A stretch of DNA of 64,000 bases. Origin: an uncultured Roseburia sp. Lineage in GTDB: Bacteria; Bacillota; Clostridia; Lachnospirales; Lachnospiraceae. Where the stretch lies: assembly GCA_910584215.1 (NCBI GenBank), contig CAJTYI010000001.1:33036-97035 (forward strand), written 5' to 3'. Below the pieces are notes generated by a model. The model saw only the letters and a program-made list of their open reading frames with translations, searched no databases and was not told where the DNA came from. Below are positions 1-9,170 of this stretch, piece after piece (positions within the stretch are counted from its first letter, which is position 1; each line of letters starts with the position of its first letter). Made by a program: the position numbers and the translations under genes.

Positions 1-518
1 CCAAGGCTGTCAATTTTGGGATTGTCTATGGCATCAGTTCGTTTGGGCTGAGCCAGGATCTTAGTATCAGCCGCAAAGAGGCTTCCGAGTACATCGAGCG
101 TTATTTTGAGACTTATCCCAAGATCAAGGGATATCTGGACGGGCTGGTGGCGCAGGCCAAAGCGCACGGATATGTGACGACGATGTTTGGCAGGAGGCGT
201 CCGGTGCCGGAACTAAAAAGCAGCAATTTTATGCAGCGCTCGTTCGGGGAACGCGTGGCTATGAATTCGCCGATACAGGGGACGGCGGCAGATATCATTA
301 AGATAGCCATGATACGAGTGCATGACAGATTATTAAAAGAGGATTTAAAATCGCGGCTTATTTTGACGGTGCACGACGAACTTTTGGTGGAGACGGCGCC
401 GGGGGAGGAAGAGACGGTCAGAACGATTCTTTCGGAGGAGATGCGGGGCGCCGCAGAGCTTGCGGTGGTGTTGGAGATAGACATTCACAGCGGCAGTGAT
501 TGGTACGAGGCCAAGTAG
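1..518 (+). CDS. polA: DNA polymerase I, C-terminal part (partial at window start)
   Basis: This is the C-terminal end of family A DNA polymerase I, which fills gaps in repair and Okazaki-fragment processing. The open frame is already running at base 3. It begins with the polymerase O-helix signature (KAVNFGIVYGIS), then carries the motif around NSPIQGTAADIIK and motif C as LTVHDELLVE, where H-D-E holds a catalytic carboxylate. It ends at a TAG at 516-518. About 170 codons are visible and the rest lies upstream of the window. coaE follows 51 bases downstream on the same strand, a common clostridial pairing. Identification is firm; exonuclease content cannot be judged. Confidence 0.97.
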   Translation, partial: KAVNFGIVYGISSFGLSQDLSISRKEASEYIERYFETYPKIKGYLDGLVAQAKAHGYVTTMFGRRRPVPELKSSNFMQRSFGERVAMNSPIQGTAADIIKIAMIRVHDRLLKEDLKSRLILTVHDELLVETAPGEEETVRTILSEEMRGAAELAVVLEIDIHSGSDWYEAK

Positions 519-569
519 TGTGAAAATCTATAGTTTGCACACGCAATCCTTGTCATGGGAGTGAAAGAG

Positions 570-1196
570 ATGATATTTATCGGCATAACCGGCGGCGTGG
601 GCGCCGGTAAATCAGAGATTTTGCGCTATCTGGCAAAAAAGCCCGGCGTTCGGGTCATGCTGGCGGATGAGATTGCACATGCGTTGATGGAGCCGGGGAC
701 GGCTTGCTACAGAAAGCTGGAAGAGCTGTTTGCGGGACAGGATGTTTTTTTGCCGGAAGGCGGCTTTGACAGAGAGAAGCTTGCTATGGTATTATTTTCT
801 TCGGAAGAGATGCTGCGGCGTTTAAACCGTATCGTTCATCCCGCGGTAAAGGATTATGTCAGGCAGCAGGTGCTGGCGGAACGAGCCTTGGGAGAGAACG
901 AACTTCTGGTGCTAGAGGCCGCATTGCTGATCGAAGAGCACTACGATGAGCTGTGTGACGAGCTCTGGTATATCCATGCGAGCGAAGAGAAACGCGCGGC
1001 AAGGCTCATGGCGTCGAGAGGATATGCTCAGGAGAAAGTGCGGCAGATTTTTGACAGCCAGCTATCAGAGCAGCAATTCCGGCGGCACTGTGCGCGGGTC
1101 ATTGACAATAACGGAACCGTGGAAGAGAGTATCCAACAGATAGAGCAGTTATTAAAACAAGTTTTTATAAATAAACGATTGGAGAACCGTAGATGA
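570..1196 (+). CDS. coaE: Dephospho-CoA kinase
   Basis: It phosphorylates the 3'-hydroxyl of dephospho-CoA, the last step of coenzyme A synthesis in the cytosol. The protein starts MIFIGITGGVGAGKS, with the P-loop GGVGAGKS at about residues 7-14. It continues with LADEIAH, RIVHPAV and LLIEEHYDELCDE, all typical of CoaE. I place the start at 570 because GGAG lies just upstream at good spacing; the in-frame ATG at 555 has no ribosome site. That gives 208 residues, normal for the family. The stop overlaps the start of the next gene by four bases (ATGA), so translation is probably coupled. Confidence 0.95.
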   Translation: MIFIGITGGVGAGKSEILRYLAKKPGVRVMLADEIAHALMEPGTACYRKLEELFAGQDVFLPEGGFDREKLAMVLFSSEEMLRRLNRIVHPAVKDYVRQQVLAERALGENELLVLEAALLIEEHYDELCDELWYIHASEEKRAARLMASRGYAQEKVRQIFDSQLSEQQFRRHCARVIDNNGTVEESIQQIEQLLKQVFINKRLENRR

Positions 1197-4100
1197 GTGA
1201 ACAGAAAATTATGGACGAGCCATTGGTATTTGGTCTGGATATCGGGACGCGCAATGTGGTAGGAACCGTGGGCTACCGGATTGACGATAACTTTATCGTG
1301 GTGGCGCAGTATATGAGAGAGCATGAGACCAGAGCCATGCTCGATGGGCAGATTCACGATATCGGCCGTGTGGGCAAGACGATTCGCAAAGTCAAAGAAC
1401 AGCTCGAGTCTCAGCTGGGGCTGGAGCTGACGGAGGTGTGCATTGCGGCTGCCGGGCGTGTGCTTAAGACGGTGACGACGAACATCGAATGTGCGTTTGA
1501 AGAGGAAACATTAGTTACCGGGGAAGACATACACACACTTGATCTGATGGGTATTGAGAAAGCACAAGGCCTGCTCAAAGAGTACAACGATACCCGCTAT
1601 AAGTTTTATTGCGTGGGCTATTCCGTGATGCACTATTATCTGAACGGGGAACCGTTTTCGAGCTTAGAGTCCCATAAGGCGGATGTGATAAGCGAGGATA
1701 TCATTGTTACATTTCTGCCAGAAGACGTTGTCGACGGGTTATACGCCGCGGTGGGGCTGGCGGGCCTTTCGGTCGCAAACATGACCTTAGAGCCGATTGC
1801 CGCTATCAATGTCGCGATTCCCGAGAATTTCCGCCTGCTCAATATTGCGCTGGTGGATATCGGCGCGGGAACTTCCGATATCTGTATTACCAGAGACGGA
1901 AGTATCATTGCCTACGGCATGATTCCGCTGGCGGGCGATGAGATCACGGAGCTGATCGTACAAAATTATCTTGTGGACTTTCGGACTGCGGAGAGCATCA
2001 AAGCTGCGAGCGGTAAAGGAGAAGATATCGTCTATAAGGATATCATGCTGATTGAACACACAATACCGGCGGAGGATGTCTGGGAGCTGACCGAGCCGGT
2101 GGTGGAGAGAATGACAACCGAGGTGGCGGCTAAGATTATGGAGCTAAACGGCGATAAGACGGTCAGCGCGACCTTTATCGTCGGCGGAGGCGGAAAGATA
2201 CATGGTTATGCGCAGAAACTGGCGCAAAAGCTCAATCTGCCCGAGGAGCGGGTAGCGCTGCGCGGGGAGGAGGTGCTCCAGGAAGTCATTTTCGAGCAGG
2301 AGGAGATTGAAAAAGATCCTCTGCTGGTGACACCGATTGGAATATGCCTCAATTACTTCGATCAAAAGAACAGTTTTATCATGGTCCGTTTTAACGGCGA
2401 GCGGGTCAAATTATATGACAATAACAAGCTGACCGTGGTGGATGTAGCGCTGGCTGCCGGTTTCCCGAACGAAGATTTGTTCCCGAAGCGGGGCAGGGAG
2501 CTGCAATTTACCGTTGACGGTGCGAAACGGGTGGTAAGAGGAAAGCCGGGAGAGTCCGCGGTTATTTTCATGAACGACCGTCCGGCGAATATTAATACCC
2601 CTTTGGAGCCAAACAGTGATATTATCATAGAAGCTTCTACGCAGGGGGAGGATGCTTTATGCACATTAGAGCAGCTTGAGGAGTACAGCGGTGCCGCGGT
2701 GGCCTTTATTGTCAACGGCAAGATCGTGCGCTGCCCAAGATTTTTGGAGGTCAACGGCAGTCTGGAGCTGCCGTCCTATCAGATTCAGGAAAATGATAAT
2801 ATCGAGACCAGAGGATTCTATACAGTGGGACAACTGGTGGAATTTATGGATGTGGAGCTGGATATGGAACATGAGATTTTGGTCAATAACCGTCCGGCTA
2901 CACTGGAAACGTTGATTTATGAAAATTTTAGTATCGAGTGGGTGGTGCTTTCTTACGGCGCGGCTTATGTGGAAGCGCCGAAGTGGCAGGAGGAGACCGC
3001 GCCCGAGGCGGCGCAGCCGACTGTGACGCAGGAAGATCTGGCTAAAGTGCAGGCACAGGCAGTCGAGGCGGCGGAAACATTGAACGGTATGCTGGCGGAG
3101 ATCGTGACCGACCCGGATTTGCCGGAAACTTACAAGACATACGGTATCGCGGGAGCCTCCGTTGCCGGAGCGCTCCAGACACAGAAACTGGCCGGCCGTG
3201 AGCCGGCGGCCAAGCCTTTAGAACGGGCAAGACAAGACCGGCCTGCGCGCGAAAAAGAGCGGACAAAACAAGAGCAGCCTGTGCGTGATGAGGAGCGGAC
3301 AAGACAGGGAGAGAGCGCGCGCCGGGAGCGTGCGGCCCAGGAGACAACAGAGCGTAAAGAGCGCGTGCAGGAGAGAAGAACAGGCCGGACGGAGCCAAAA
3401 CCGGCGGCGCCGGGAAGCGCCGTATCGATTCTTGAGGATATGGAGCGGCTGCATGACGAGCTTAGGGCCAGAATGATTCAGAAAGCAAAAGATAAAGAGC
3501 AGCAGGAAGCCAAGAGTGAAAAGGAGCCGGAGGAAAAGAAAACCGGGAAGCCGTCTGCGGAGCCGGTGCAGGAGCAGGAACAAGAACAGGAACCGGGAAA
3601 TGTAGAGGAATTGATCGCGATGTTGTCAGCGGGCAATCCCGATACGTCCAATCAAGGCGCGGTGAAGCCGATGACGACGGCGTCGGTGCGGCCGCAACCC
3701 AAGAAGGATTCCATGGAGCGGCCGTCCGAGCCGGCGTTGGCAGGAGAAGGCCCGGTGACAGAGTCTGCAAAACAGCAGACAAAGGCGGCGCCGATGTGGA
3801 GAGAGCCGGAAACAGAGCTGCATAGGCAGCAGACAAAGGCAGAGCCGGAAACAGAGCCGCATAGGCAGCCGACAAAGGCAGAGCCGGAAACAGAGCCGCA
3901 TAGGCAGCCGACAAAGGCGGCGCCGATGTGGACAGAACCCATGCAGCAACAACCGGAGACGGAGGCCGTGAAACGGCCGTCAGCGCCAGCGGCGGCGGAG
4001 GAACAGTCCCAGCCAGTGACAGAGCCCGCGGGCAGAATGAGACCGCAGCGTGAAGAAGCGCTAGGAGCAATAAAAGAGCCGGTTGCAGCGGCAAAAACCA

Positions 4101-4375
4101 CAGACGGTCAGTCCGCCGGCGCGGGCGAGTCTGCCGCCGCAGAGCAGCAAGCCGCGGAGACTAGGGAGCTGCACATCTTTATCAACGGAGAACCGGTGAC
4201 GCTTCAGGGCAGGCAGGAATATATTTTTGTAAATGTGTTTGATGTTTATGAATTTGATCTTTCGGAGGCGAGAGGGAGAGAGATTGTCACCCTGCACAAC
4301 GGGTTCCAGGCAAAATATACGGACGAATTAAACGAAGGCGACAAGATTGAACTTCGCTGGAAAGAGAGAGAATAA
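1193..4375 (+). CDS. Large FtsA-like actin-fold protein with long charged, repetitive C-terminal tail
   Basis: This is an actin/Hsp70-fold ATPase of the FtsA/PilM type, 1060 residues against about 400-450 for FtsA. Phosphate-1 motif FGLDIGTRN lies near residue 14, phosphate-2 VDIGAGTSDI near 221 and the adenosine motif FIVGGGGKIHG near 327. Residues about 390-620 form an extra domain. A low-complexity region rich in E, K, R, Q, P and A follows (about 620-980), including near-identical 13-residue repeats (QPTKAEPETEPHR) at about bases 3780-3930. A compact folded end (LHIFINGEPVTLQG to the stop) closes it. Overlap with coaE suggests co-translation. Members in this family are annotated as cell division FtsA-domain proteins; whether it binds FtsZ is an inference. 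Confidence 0.8.
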   Translation: MSEQKIMDEPLVFGLDIGTRNVVGTVGYRIDDNFIVVAQYMREHETRAMLDGQIHDIGRVGKTIRKVKEQLESQLGLELTEVCIAAAGRVLKTVTTNIECAFEEETLVTGEDIHTLDLMGIEKAQGLLKEYNDTRYKFYCVGYSVMHYYLNGEPFSSLESHKADVISEDIIVTFLPEDVVDGLYAAVGLAGLSVANMTLEPIAAINVAIPENFRLLNIALVDIGAGTSDICITRDGSIIAYGMIPLAGDEITELIVQNYLVDFRTAESIKAASGKGEDIVYKDIMLIEHTIPAEDVWELTEPVVERMTTEVAAKIMELNGDKTVSATFIVGGGGKIHGYAQKLAQKLNLPEERVALRGEEVLQEVIFEQEEIEKDPLLVTPIGICLNYFDQKNSFIMVRFNGERVKLYDNNKLTVVDVALAAGFPNEDLFPKRGRELQFTVDGAKRVVRGKPGESAVIFMNDRPANINTPLEPNSDIIIEASTQGEDALCTLEQLEEYSGAAVAFIVNGKIVRCPRFLEVNGSLELPSYQIQENDNIETRGFYTVGQLVEFMDVELDMEHEILVNNRPATLETLIYENFSIEWVVLSYGAAYVEAPKWQEETAPEAAQPTVTQEDLAKVQAQAVEAAETLNGMLAEIVTDPDLPETYKTYGIAGASVAGALQTQKLAGREPAAKPLERARQDRPAREKERTKQEQPVRDEERTRQGESARRERAAQETTERKERVQERRTGRTEPKPAAPGSAVSILEDMERLHDELRARMIQKAKDKEQQEAKSEKEPEEKKTGKPSAEPVQEQEQEQEPGNVEELIAMLSAGNPDTSNQGAVKPMTTASVRPQPKKDSMERPSEPALAGEGPVTESAKQQTKAAPMWREPETELHRQQTKAEPETEPHRQPTKAEPETEPHRQPTKAAPMWTEPMQQQPETEAVKRPSAPAAAEEQSQPVTEPAGRMRPQREEALGAIKEPVAAAKTTDGQSAGAGESAAAEQQAAETRELHIFINGEPVTLQGRQEYIFVNVFDVYEFDLSEARGREIVTLHNGFQAKYTDELNEGDKIELRWKERE

Positions 4376-4440
4376 AAGGGTGAAAATCAAATTTTCATTC
4401 CCGGATAAAATGCCGTTTACGCGGCGGAATGAGAGGAAAT

Positions 4441-5238
4441 ATGGAACTATGTAGTATTGCAAGCGGCAGCAGCGGGAACTGTATCTATGCGGGAACCGAC
4501 CGCTGTCACTTGCTGGTGGATGCCGGCATCAGCGGCAGGCGTGTGGAGCAGGGATTGCATGAGATCGGGCTCAAAGCCGAGGAGATACAGGGAATACTCG
4601 TCACGCATGAGCATATTGACCATATTGCCGGGCTGGGGGTTTTGGCCAGGCGGTACGGCATCCCCATATATACAACGCCCGGGACGATGCAGGGCATTTT
4701 GCGCACAAAGTCTGTCGGAAAAGTGGAGGAAAGTCTGTTTCACCTGGTTACGCCCGATGTTTCTTTTCAGATTGGTGATATGACGATCGAGCCGATTTCC
4801 ATATCGCACGACGCGGCGGAGCCGGTTGCCTATAAGATGAGCCGGGAAGATCAAAGTATGGCGGTGATCACAGATCTTGGCACATACGACGATGAAATTA
4901 TCTCCAGACTCGATCATCTCGACGCGATACTTCTCGAGGCAAACCATGATGTACATATGTTACAGGCCGGCAGTTATCCGTATCCGTTGAAACGGCGCAT
5001 ACTCGGGGAGCGGGGCCATCTGTCGAACGAGCGCAGCGGGCAGCTTTTGGGTAAACTTTTGCACGATCATTTCAAGTTTATTTTGCTGGGGCATCTGAGC
5101 AAGGAGAACAATTATCCCGAGCTGGCCTATGAGACCGTGCGGTTAGAGATAACGATGGGGGAAAATCCATACCGGGGAGCGGACTTTCCGATACAGATTG
5201 CAAGGCGGGATGCGCCGTCGGAGCTGATTCGCATATGA
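4441..5238 (+). CDS. MBL-fold metallohydrolase, YycJ/WalJ type
   Basis: This is a metallo-beta-lactamase-fold hydrolase similar to YycJ/WalJ, which is linked to cell-wall regulation and DNA 5'-exonuclease activity in Firmicutes. The protein opens MELCSIASGSSGNCIY, the usual YycJ start, and carries the metal motif THEHIDH at about residues 55-61 and later ILLEANHD and LGHLSKEN. It has 265 residues, normal for the family. I chose the ATG at 4441 because GAGAGGAAAT precedes it; the upstream ATG at 4429 adds only four residues with no ribosome site. It follows the FtsA-like gene by 65 bases that contain a small hairpin (4378-4402). Confidence 0.9.
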   Translation: MELCSIASGSSGNCIYAGTDRCHLLVDAGISGRRVEQGLHEIGLKAEEIQGILVTHEHIDHIAGLGVLARRYGIPIYTTPGTMQGILRTKSVGKVEESLFHLVTPDVSFQIGDMTIEPISISHDAAEPVAYKMSREDQSMAVITDLGTYDDEIISRLDHLDAILLEANHDVHMLQAGSYPYPLKRRILGERGHLSNERSGQLLGKLLHDHFKFILLGHLSKENNYPELAYETVRLEITMGENPYRGADFPIQIARRDAPSELIRI

Positions 5239-5257
5239 GCGTATGGCCCATACCAAT

Positions 5258-5287
5258 GGGCACTGACGTGAAACGGGTTCATGTGCC
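5258..5287 (+). promoter_or_regulatory. Structured leader hairpin, copy 1 of a covarying pair
   Basis: Stem GGCAC (5259-5263) pairs with GTGCC (5283-5287). A 4-base bulge TGAC follows, then GTGAA (5268-5272) pairs with TTCAT (5278-5282) around a 5-base loop. A hairpin with the same layout lies at 24842-24869 with compensating base changes. Each ends 113 bases before the start codon of the next gene. Confidence 0.5.
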
Positions 5288-5309
5288 AGGAAGAACTGAG
5301 TTTTACGCG

Positions 5310-5336
5310 GAGAAACGCCGAAAAACGGGGTTTCTC
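5310..5336 (+). promoter_or_regulatory. Strong hairpin in the leader of the ACT-domain gene
   Basis: GAGAAAC (5310-5316) pairs with GTTTCTC (5330-5336), extended inward by CCG/CGG after one G-G mismatch, with an A-rich loop. No T-run follows, so it does not look like an intrinsic terminator. With the hairpin at 5258-5287 it gives a structured leader of about 160 bases. Confidence 0.45.
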
Positions 5337-5399
5337 AACTGGATTTGAGTCATAGCGCGGCTGTGACAGGTGAGTTAGGTTGATGGAGGTTAGTGATAT

Positions 5400-5684
5400 A
5401 TGAAAAACGCAGCAGACAGAGCGATTATAACAGTAGTGGGGAAGGATACGGTCGGCATCATAGCCAGGGTGTGCACCTATCTGTCCGAGAATCAAGTCAA
5501 CGTGCTCGATATCTCACAGACGATTGTTTCCGGTTTTTTTAATATGATGATGATTGTGGATATGAACGGAGCAAAAGTGGCGTTCGCCGACTGCCAGAAG
5601 GGATTGGACGCGATCGGAGAAGAGATTGGCGTTTCCATCAAATGTCAGCGCGAAGAGATCTTTGAGATGATGCATCGGATTTAA
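5400..5684 (+). CDS. ACT domain-containing regulatory protein
   Basis: A 94-residue stand-alone ACT domain, the small ligand-binding fold usually found in amino-acid-controlled enzymes. The sequence runs [21 protein letters not shown] (first strand and helix), [21 protein letters not shown], then a second helix and strand ending [17 protein letters not shown]. The ribosome site GATGGAGG is well placed. The DUF711/PFL gene follows 41 bases downstream; these two are an almost constant pair in Firmicutes, so the ACT protein probably partners or senses for it. The ligand is unknown. Its leader is strongly structured, which suggests RNA-level control. Confidence 0.9.
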   Translation: MKNAADRAIITVVGKDTVGIIARVCTYLSENQVNVLDISQTIVSGFFNMMMIVDMNGAKVAFADCQKGLDAIGEEIGVSIKCQREEIFEMMHRI

Positions 5685-5725
5685 TAAACCAAAGATACCG
5701 AGCAAATGTAAACTGGGAGGCATCC

Positions 5726-7090
5726 ATGATTAATATCTGGGAAGTAAACGAGACAAACAATATGGTGGAGCACGACAATCTTGATGTGCGCACCATAACA
5801 ATAGGTATCAGCCTGTTGGAGTGTATCGACAGCAATCTTGAGAAGTTAAACGAAAATATTTACAGCCGCATCACGGCCGTGGCCAAGGATTTGGCGTCCG
5901 TGGGGGAAAAGATTGAACGCGAGTATGGGATTCCGATCGTCAACAAGCGCATCGCAGTCACACCGATCGCGCTGGTGGGCGGTGCGGCCTGTCATTCCCC
6001 CGAAGATTTTGTCACCATAGCACAGACCATGGACCGGGCAGCCAAAAAAGTCGGGGCAAATCTGATCGGCGGGTACTCGGCATTGGTTTCTAAGGGGATG
6101 ACAAAAGCCGATGAAATGTTGATTCAGTCGATTCCAACGGCGCTCTGTGCGACAGAGCGCGTCTGCAGTTCCGTCAACCTCGCGTCCACCAAGACCGGAA
6201 TCAATATGGATGCGGTGAAGCTGATGGGGGAGATTCTCTTACAGCTGGCAACGCAGTCTAAAGACCGCGATTCGGTGGATTGTATGAAGCTGGTGGTTTT
6301 TTGCAATGCGCCGGATGACAATCCGTTTATGGCCGGGGCATTTCACGGGATCACGGAGGCGGACGCGATCATCAATGTGGGGGTCAGCGGCCCCGGTGTG
6401 GTAAAAGCGGCGTTAGAAAAGGTGCGCGGCGAAAACCTTGAGGTGCTCTGTGAGACCATCAAAAAGACGGCGTTTAAGGTGACGCGTGTGGGGCAGACTG
6501 TGGCGCGGGAGGCTTCGAGGCTGTTGGGGATTCCGTTTGGCATTGTCGATTTATCGCTGGCGCCGACGCCTGCGGTGGGCGACAGTGTGGCGGATATTCT
6601 GTGTGAAATCGGTTTGGAGTATGCGGGGGCTCCGGGGACTACGGCAGCGCTTGCGATGTTAAACGACCAGGTGAAAAAAGGCGGGGTCATGGCCTCCTCT
6701 TATGTCGGGGGCCTAAGCGGCGCATTTATTCCAGTCAGCGAGGATCAGGGAATGATCGATGCGGTGCAGGCAGGCGCCATCACCTTGGAAAAATTGGAGG
6801 CGATGACCTGTGTGTGCTCGGTAGGGCTTGATATGATTGCCATTCCCGGGGATACGAAAGCGACGACGATCTCCGGCATTATCGCCGACGAGATGGCGCT
6901 TGGCATGGTAAATCAAAAAACGACAGCGGCCAGGCTGATTCCTGTGATCGGCAAGGGCGTGGGCGATACCGTGGAGTTTGGCGGGTTGTTTGGCTATGCG
7001 CCGATCATGCCGGTCAACCGGTTTTCCTGCGACGACTTTATCAATCGCGGGGGCAGAATACCGGCGCCGATTCACAGCTTTAAAAATTGA
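5726..7090 (+). CDS. PFL-fold family protein, DUF711 / UPF0210
   Basis: A 454-residue member of the UPF0210 (DUF711) family, whose fold resembles pyruvate formate-lyase but which has no established reaction. Matching stretches are [18 protein letters not shown] near the start, the glycine-rich [32 protein letters not shown] and the end segment with [23 protein letters not shown]. Length matches the family. It sits 41 bases after the ACT protein, its usual neighbour. I see no glycyl-radical motif, so a radical mechanism is not supported by sequence. Confidence 0.93.
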   Translation: MINIWEVNETNNMVEHDNLDVRTITIGISLLECIDSNLEKLNENIYSRITAVAKDLASVGEKIEREYGIPIVNKRIAVTPIALVGGAACHSPEDFVTIAQTMDRAAKKVGANLIGGYSALVSKGMTKADEMLIQSIPTALCATERVCSSVNLASTKTGINMDAVKLMGEILLQLATQSKDRDSVDCMKLVVFCNAPDDNPFMAGAFHGITEADAIINVGVSGPGVVKAALEKVRGENLEVLCETIKKTAFKVTRVGQTVAREASRLLGIPFGIVDLSLAPTPAVGDSVADILCEIGLEYAGAPGTTAALAMLNDQVKKGGVMASSYVGGLSGAFIPVSEDQGMIDAVQAGAITLEKLEAMTCVCSVGLDMIAIPGDTKATTISGIIADEMALGMVNQKTTAARLIPVIGKGVGDTVEFGGLFGYAPIMPVNRFSCDDFINRGGRIPAPIHSFKN

Positions 7091-7103
7091 GATTGATGGC
7101 GGC

Positions 7104-7121
7104 ATCGCACGGCAGTGCGAT
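7104..7121 (+). promoter_or_regulatory. Short perfect hairpin between the PFL-family gene and purO
   Basis: ATCGCAC and GTGCGAT pair around a 4-base loop GGCA, 36 bases before the next start codon. No T-run follows. It could be an mRNA-processing or regulatory element; nothing more can be said from sequence. Confidence 0.35.
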
Positions 7122-7157
7122 AAAAATTGCAGATTATGAGAAAGGCAGGAGATTGAT

Positions 7158-7880
7158 ATGAAACAGGTATCTTTAGAAAAAGAGCTTTCCGGCAATGCAT
7201 ATCCGGGAAGAGGAATTGTCATCGGCAAATCGACGGACGGGGCATTTGCTGTGGTGGCTTATTTCATTATGGGCAGAAGCGAAAACAGCAGAAACCGTAT
7301 TTTTGTGGAGGATGGCGAGGGCATCCGCACGCAGGCATTTGACCCGGCAAAACTTACCGACCCAAGCCTGGTGATCTATGCGCCGGTGCGTGTCATGGGG
7401 AACAAGACGATTGTGACAAACGGCGACCAGACGGACACGATCTATGAGCTGATGGACAGGCAGCAGACATTCGAGCAGTCGCTGCGCACCAGAGAGTTTG
7501 AGCCGGATGCGCCCAATTACACGCCGCGCATTTCAGGTATCATGCATATCGGCGATGGCCAATACAACTATGCGATGTCCATCTTAAAGAGCAACAATGG
7601 GAATCCCGACGCCTGCAACCGCTTTACGTTCGCCTACGAAAGTCCCGTGGCAGGCGAGGGGCATTTTATCCACACCTATATGGGGGACGGCAATCCGCTG
7701 CCAAGCTTTGAGGGCGAGCCGACGCTGGTTGGCATCGAGGGCGATATCGACAGCTTCACGAAAGTGATATGGGATAATTTAAATGAGGACAATAAAGTTT
7801 CTCTGTTTGTGCGTTATATCAATATCGAAACAGGGGCATACGAGACGAGGATTGTCAATAAAAATGTGACGCAAAAATAG
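7158..7880 (+). CDS. purO: IMP cyclohydrolase, PurO-type
   Basis: It closes FAICAR to IMP, the last step of purine synthesis. The protein (240 residues) matches the PurO-like IMP cyclohydrolase family first known from archaea, not the N-terminal half of bacterial PurH. Recognisable parts are GNAYPGRGIVIGKS near the start, the YFIMGRSENSRNRIF segment, and NYTPRISGIMH. It has a good ribosome site (AGGCAGGAG). The next gene supplies the AICAR transformylase alone, so the bifunctional PurH is replaced by two separate proteins. Symbol is by family type; confidence in the family is high. Confidence 0.88.
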   Translation: MKQVSLEKELSGNAYPGRGIVIGKSTDGAFAVVAYFIMGRSENSRNRIFVEDGEGIRTQAFDPAKLTDPSLVIYAPVRVMGNKTIVTNGDQTDTIYELMDRQQTFEQSLRTREFEPDAPNYTPRISGIMHIGDGQYNYAMSILKSNNGNPDACNRFTFAYESPVAGEGHFIHTYMGDGNPLPSFEGEPTLVGIEGDIDSFTKVIWDNLNEDNKVSLFVRYINIETGAYETRIVNKNVTQK

Positions 7881-7940
7881 CGGTTTAAAAGCAGCGCAGG
7901 ATAAGCTATTCACGAATAGAGAAAGGCATGGTAATCATAT

Positions 7941-9119
7941 ATGAAAGAACTAGAATTAAAATACGGCTGTAATCCGAACCAGAAACCTTCGCGCATCTAC
8001 ATGGAAGAGGGAGAACTCCCGATCAGAGTGTTGTGCGGAAAGCCGGGTTATATCAATTTTTTGGATGCGTTTAACGGCTGGCAGCTGGTAAAAGAGTTAA
8101 AGCGCGCCACCGGGCTTCCGGCAGCGACTTCTTTTAAACATGTATCCCCGGCCGGGGCGGCTGTCGGACTGCCGCTTACGCAGGTGGAGCGAAAGATTTA
8201 CTGGGTTGACGATATGGATGTAGCTTTTACACCGCTTGCTAATGCGTATATCCGGGCGAGAGGTGCGGACAGAATGTCTTCTTTCGGCGATTTTATTTCG
8301 CTTTCGGATGTCTGCGACAGGGAGACGGCGTTAGTCATCAAGCGCGAAGTGTCAGACGGTGTGATCGCGCCGGGATATACCGACGAGGCGCTTGCCATTT
8401 TAAAGGCGAAGAAGGGCGGCAATTATAATGTGATTGAGATCGATCCCGATTATGTGCCGGCTCCGATTGAGCATAAAGAAGTGTTTGGCATCACGTTTGA
8501 GCAGGGCAGAAACGAGCTGGTGATCGACGAGGCGTTTTTTGACAATCTGGTGACCGAGAATAAGGAGCTGCCGCAGGCGGCGAAGATCGATCTTGCGATC
8601 GCGATGATTACATTAAAATACACGCAGTCCAATTCCGTATGTTATGTCAAGGGCGGACAGGCGATCGGCATTGGTGCCGGGCAGCAGTCCCGCATCCACT
8701 GTACCAGGTTAGCCGGCAATAAGGCCGACAACTGGTGGCTTCGTCAGGCGCCCAAGGTATTGGAATTGCCGTTTAAAGACAGCATCAAGCGCGCGGACCG
8801 CGATAACGCAATTGATCTCTACATCGGCGAAGATTATATGGATGTGCTCTCCGACGGCGCATGGGAAAACATTTTTACCGAGAAGCCGGCTGTGTTCACC
8901 GCAGAAGAAAAGCGCGCATGGTTGGATAAAAATACGGATGTGGCGCTCGGTTCGGACGCGTTCTTTCCGTTTGGCGATAACATTGAGCGCGCACACAAAA
9001 GCGGCGTGAAATATGTGGCGCAGCCGGGCGGTTCGATTCGCGATGATCATGTGATCGACACCTGCAACAAATACGGCATGGCGATGGCATTTACCGGTAT
9101 CCGTCTGTTCCATCACTAA
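7941..9119 (+). CDS. purH: AICAR transformylase (stand-alone formyltransferase domain of PurH)
   Basis: It formylates AICAR to FAICAR using 10-formyl-tetrahydrofolate. The 392-residue protein has only the transformylase half: KYGCNPNQKPS at the start, SFKHVSPAGAAVG (with the catalytic Lys-His pair), then IGIGAGQQSRIHC and a C-terminal FFPFGDNIERAHKSG plus YVAQPGGSIRDDHVID. The normal N-terminal cyclohydrolase half of PurH is absent. It lies 60 bases after purO, which supplies the missing activity. The downstream gene is convergent. Confidence 0.93.
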   Translation: MKELELKYGCNPNQKPSRIYMEEGELPIRVLCGKPGYINFLDAFNGWQLVKELKRATGLPAATSFKHVSPAGAAVGLPLTQVERKIYWVDDMDVAFTPLANAYIRARGADRMSSFGDFISLSDVCDRETALVIKREVSDGVIAPGYTDEALAILKAKKGGNYNVIEIDPDYVPAPIEHKEVFGITFEQGRNELVIDEAFFDNLVTENKELPQAAKIDLAIAMITLKYTQSNSVCYVKGGQAIGIGAGQQSRIHCTRLAGNKADNWWLRQAPKVLELPFKDSIKRADRDNAIDLYIGEDYMDVLSDGAWENIFTEKPAVFTAEEKRAWLDKNTDVALGSDAFFPFGDNIERAHKSGVKYVAQPGGSIRDDHVIDTCNKYGMAMAFTGIRLFHH

Positions 9120-9170
9120 GCGCTGGGGCCGGTCTTACTGCTGTTGTCGTGAGACGATTTAAATCCAGTC

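Noticed and set aside
3462..4101. Long minus-strand frames opposite the tail of the FtsA-like gene
   Set aside because: They mirror the repetitive GC-rich codons of the plus-strand gene and encode only low-complexity sequence.
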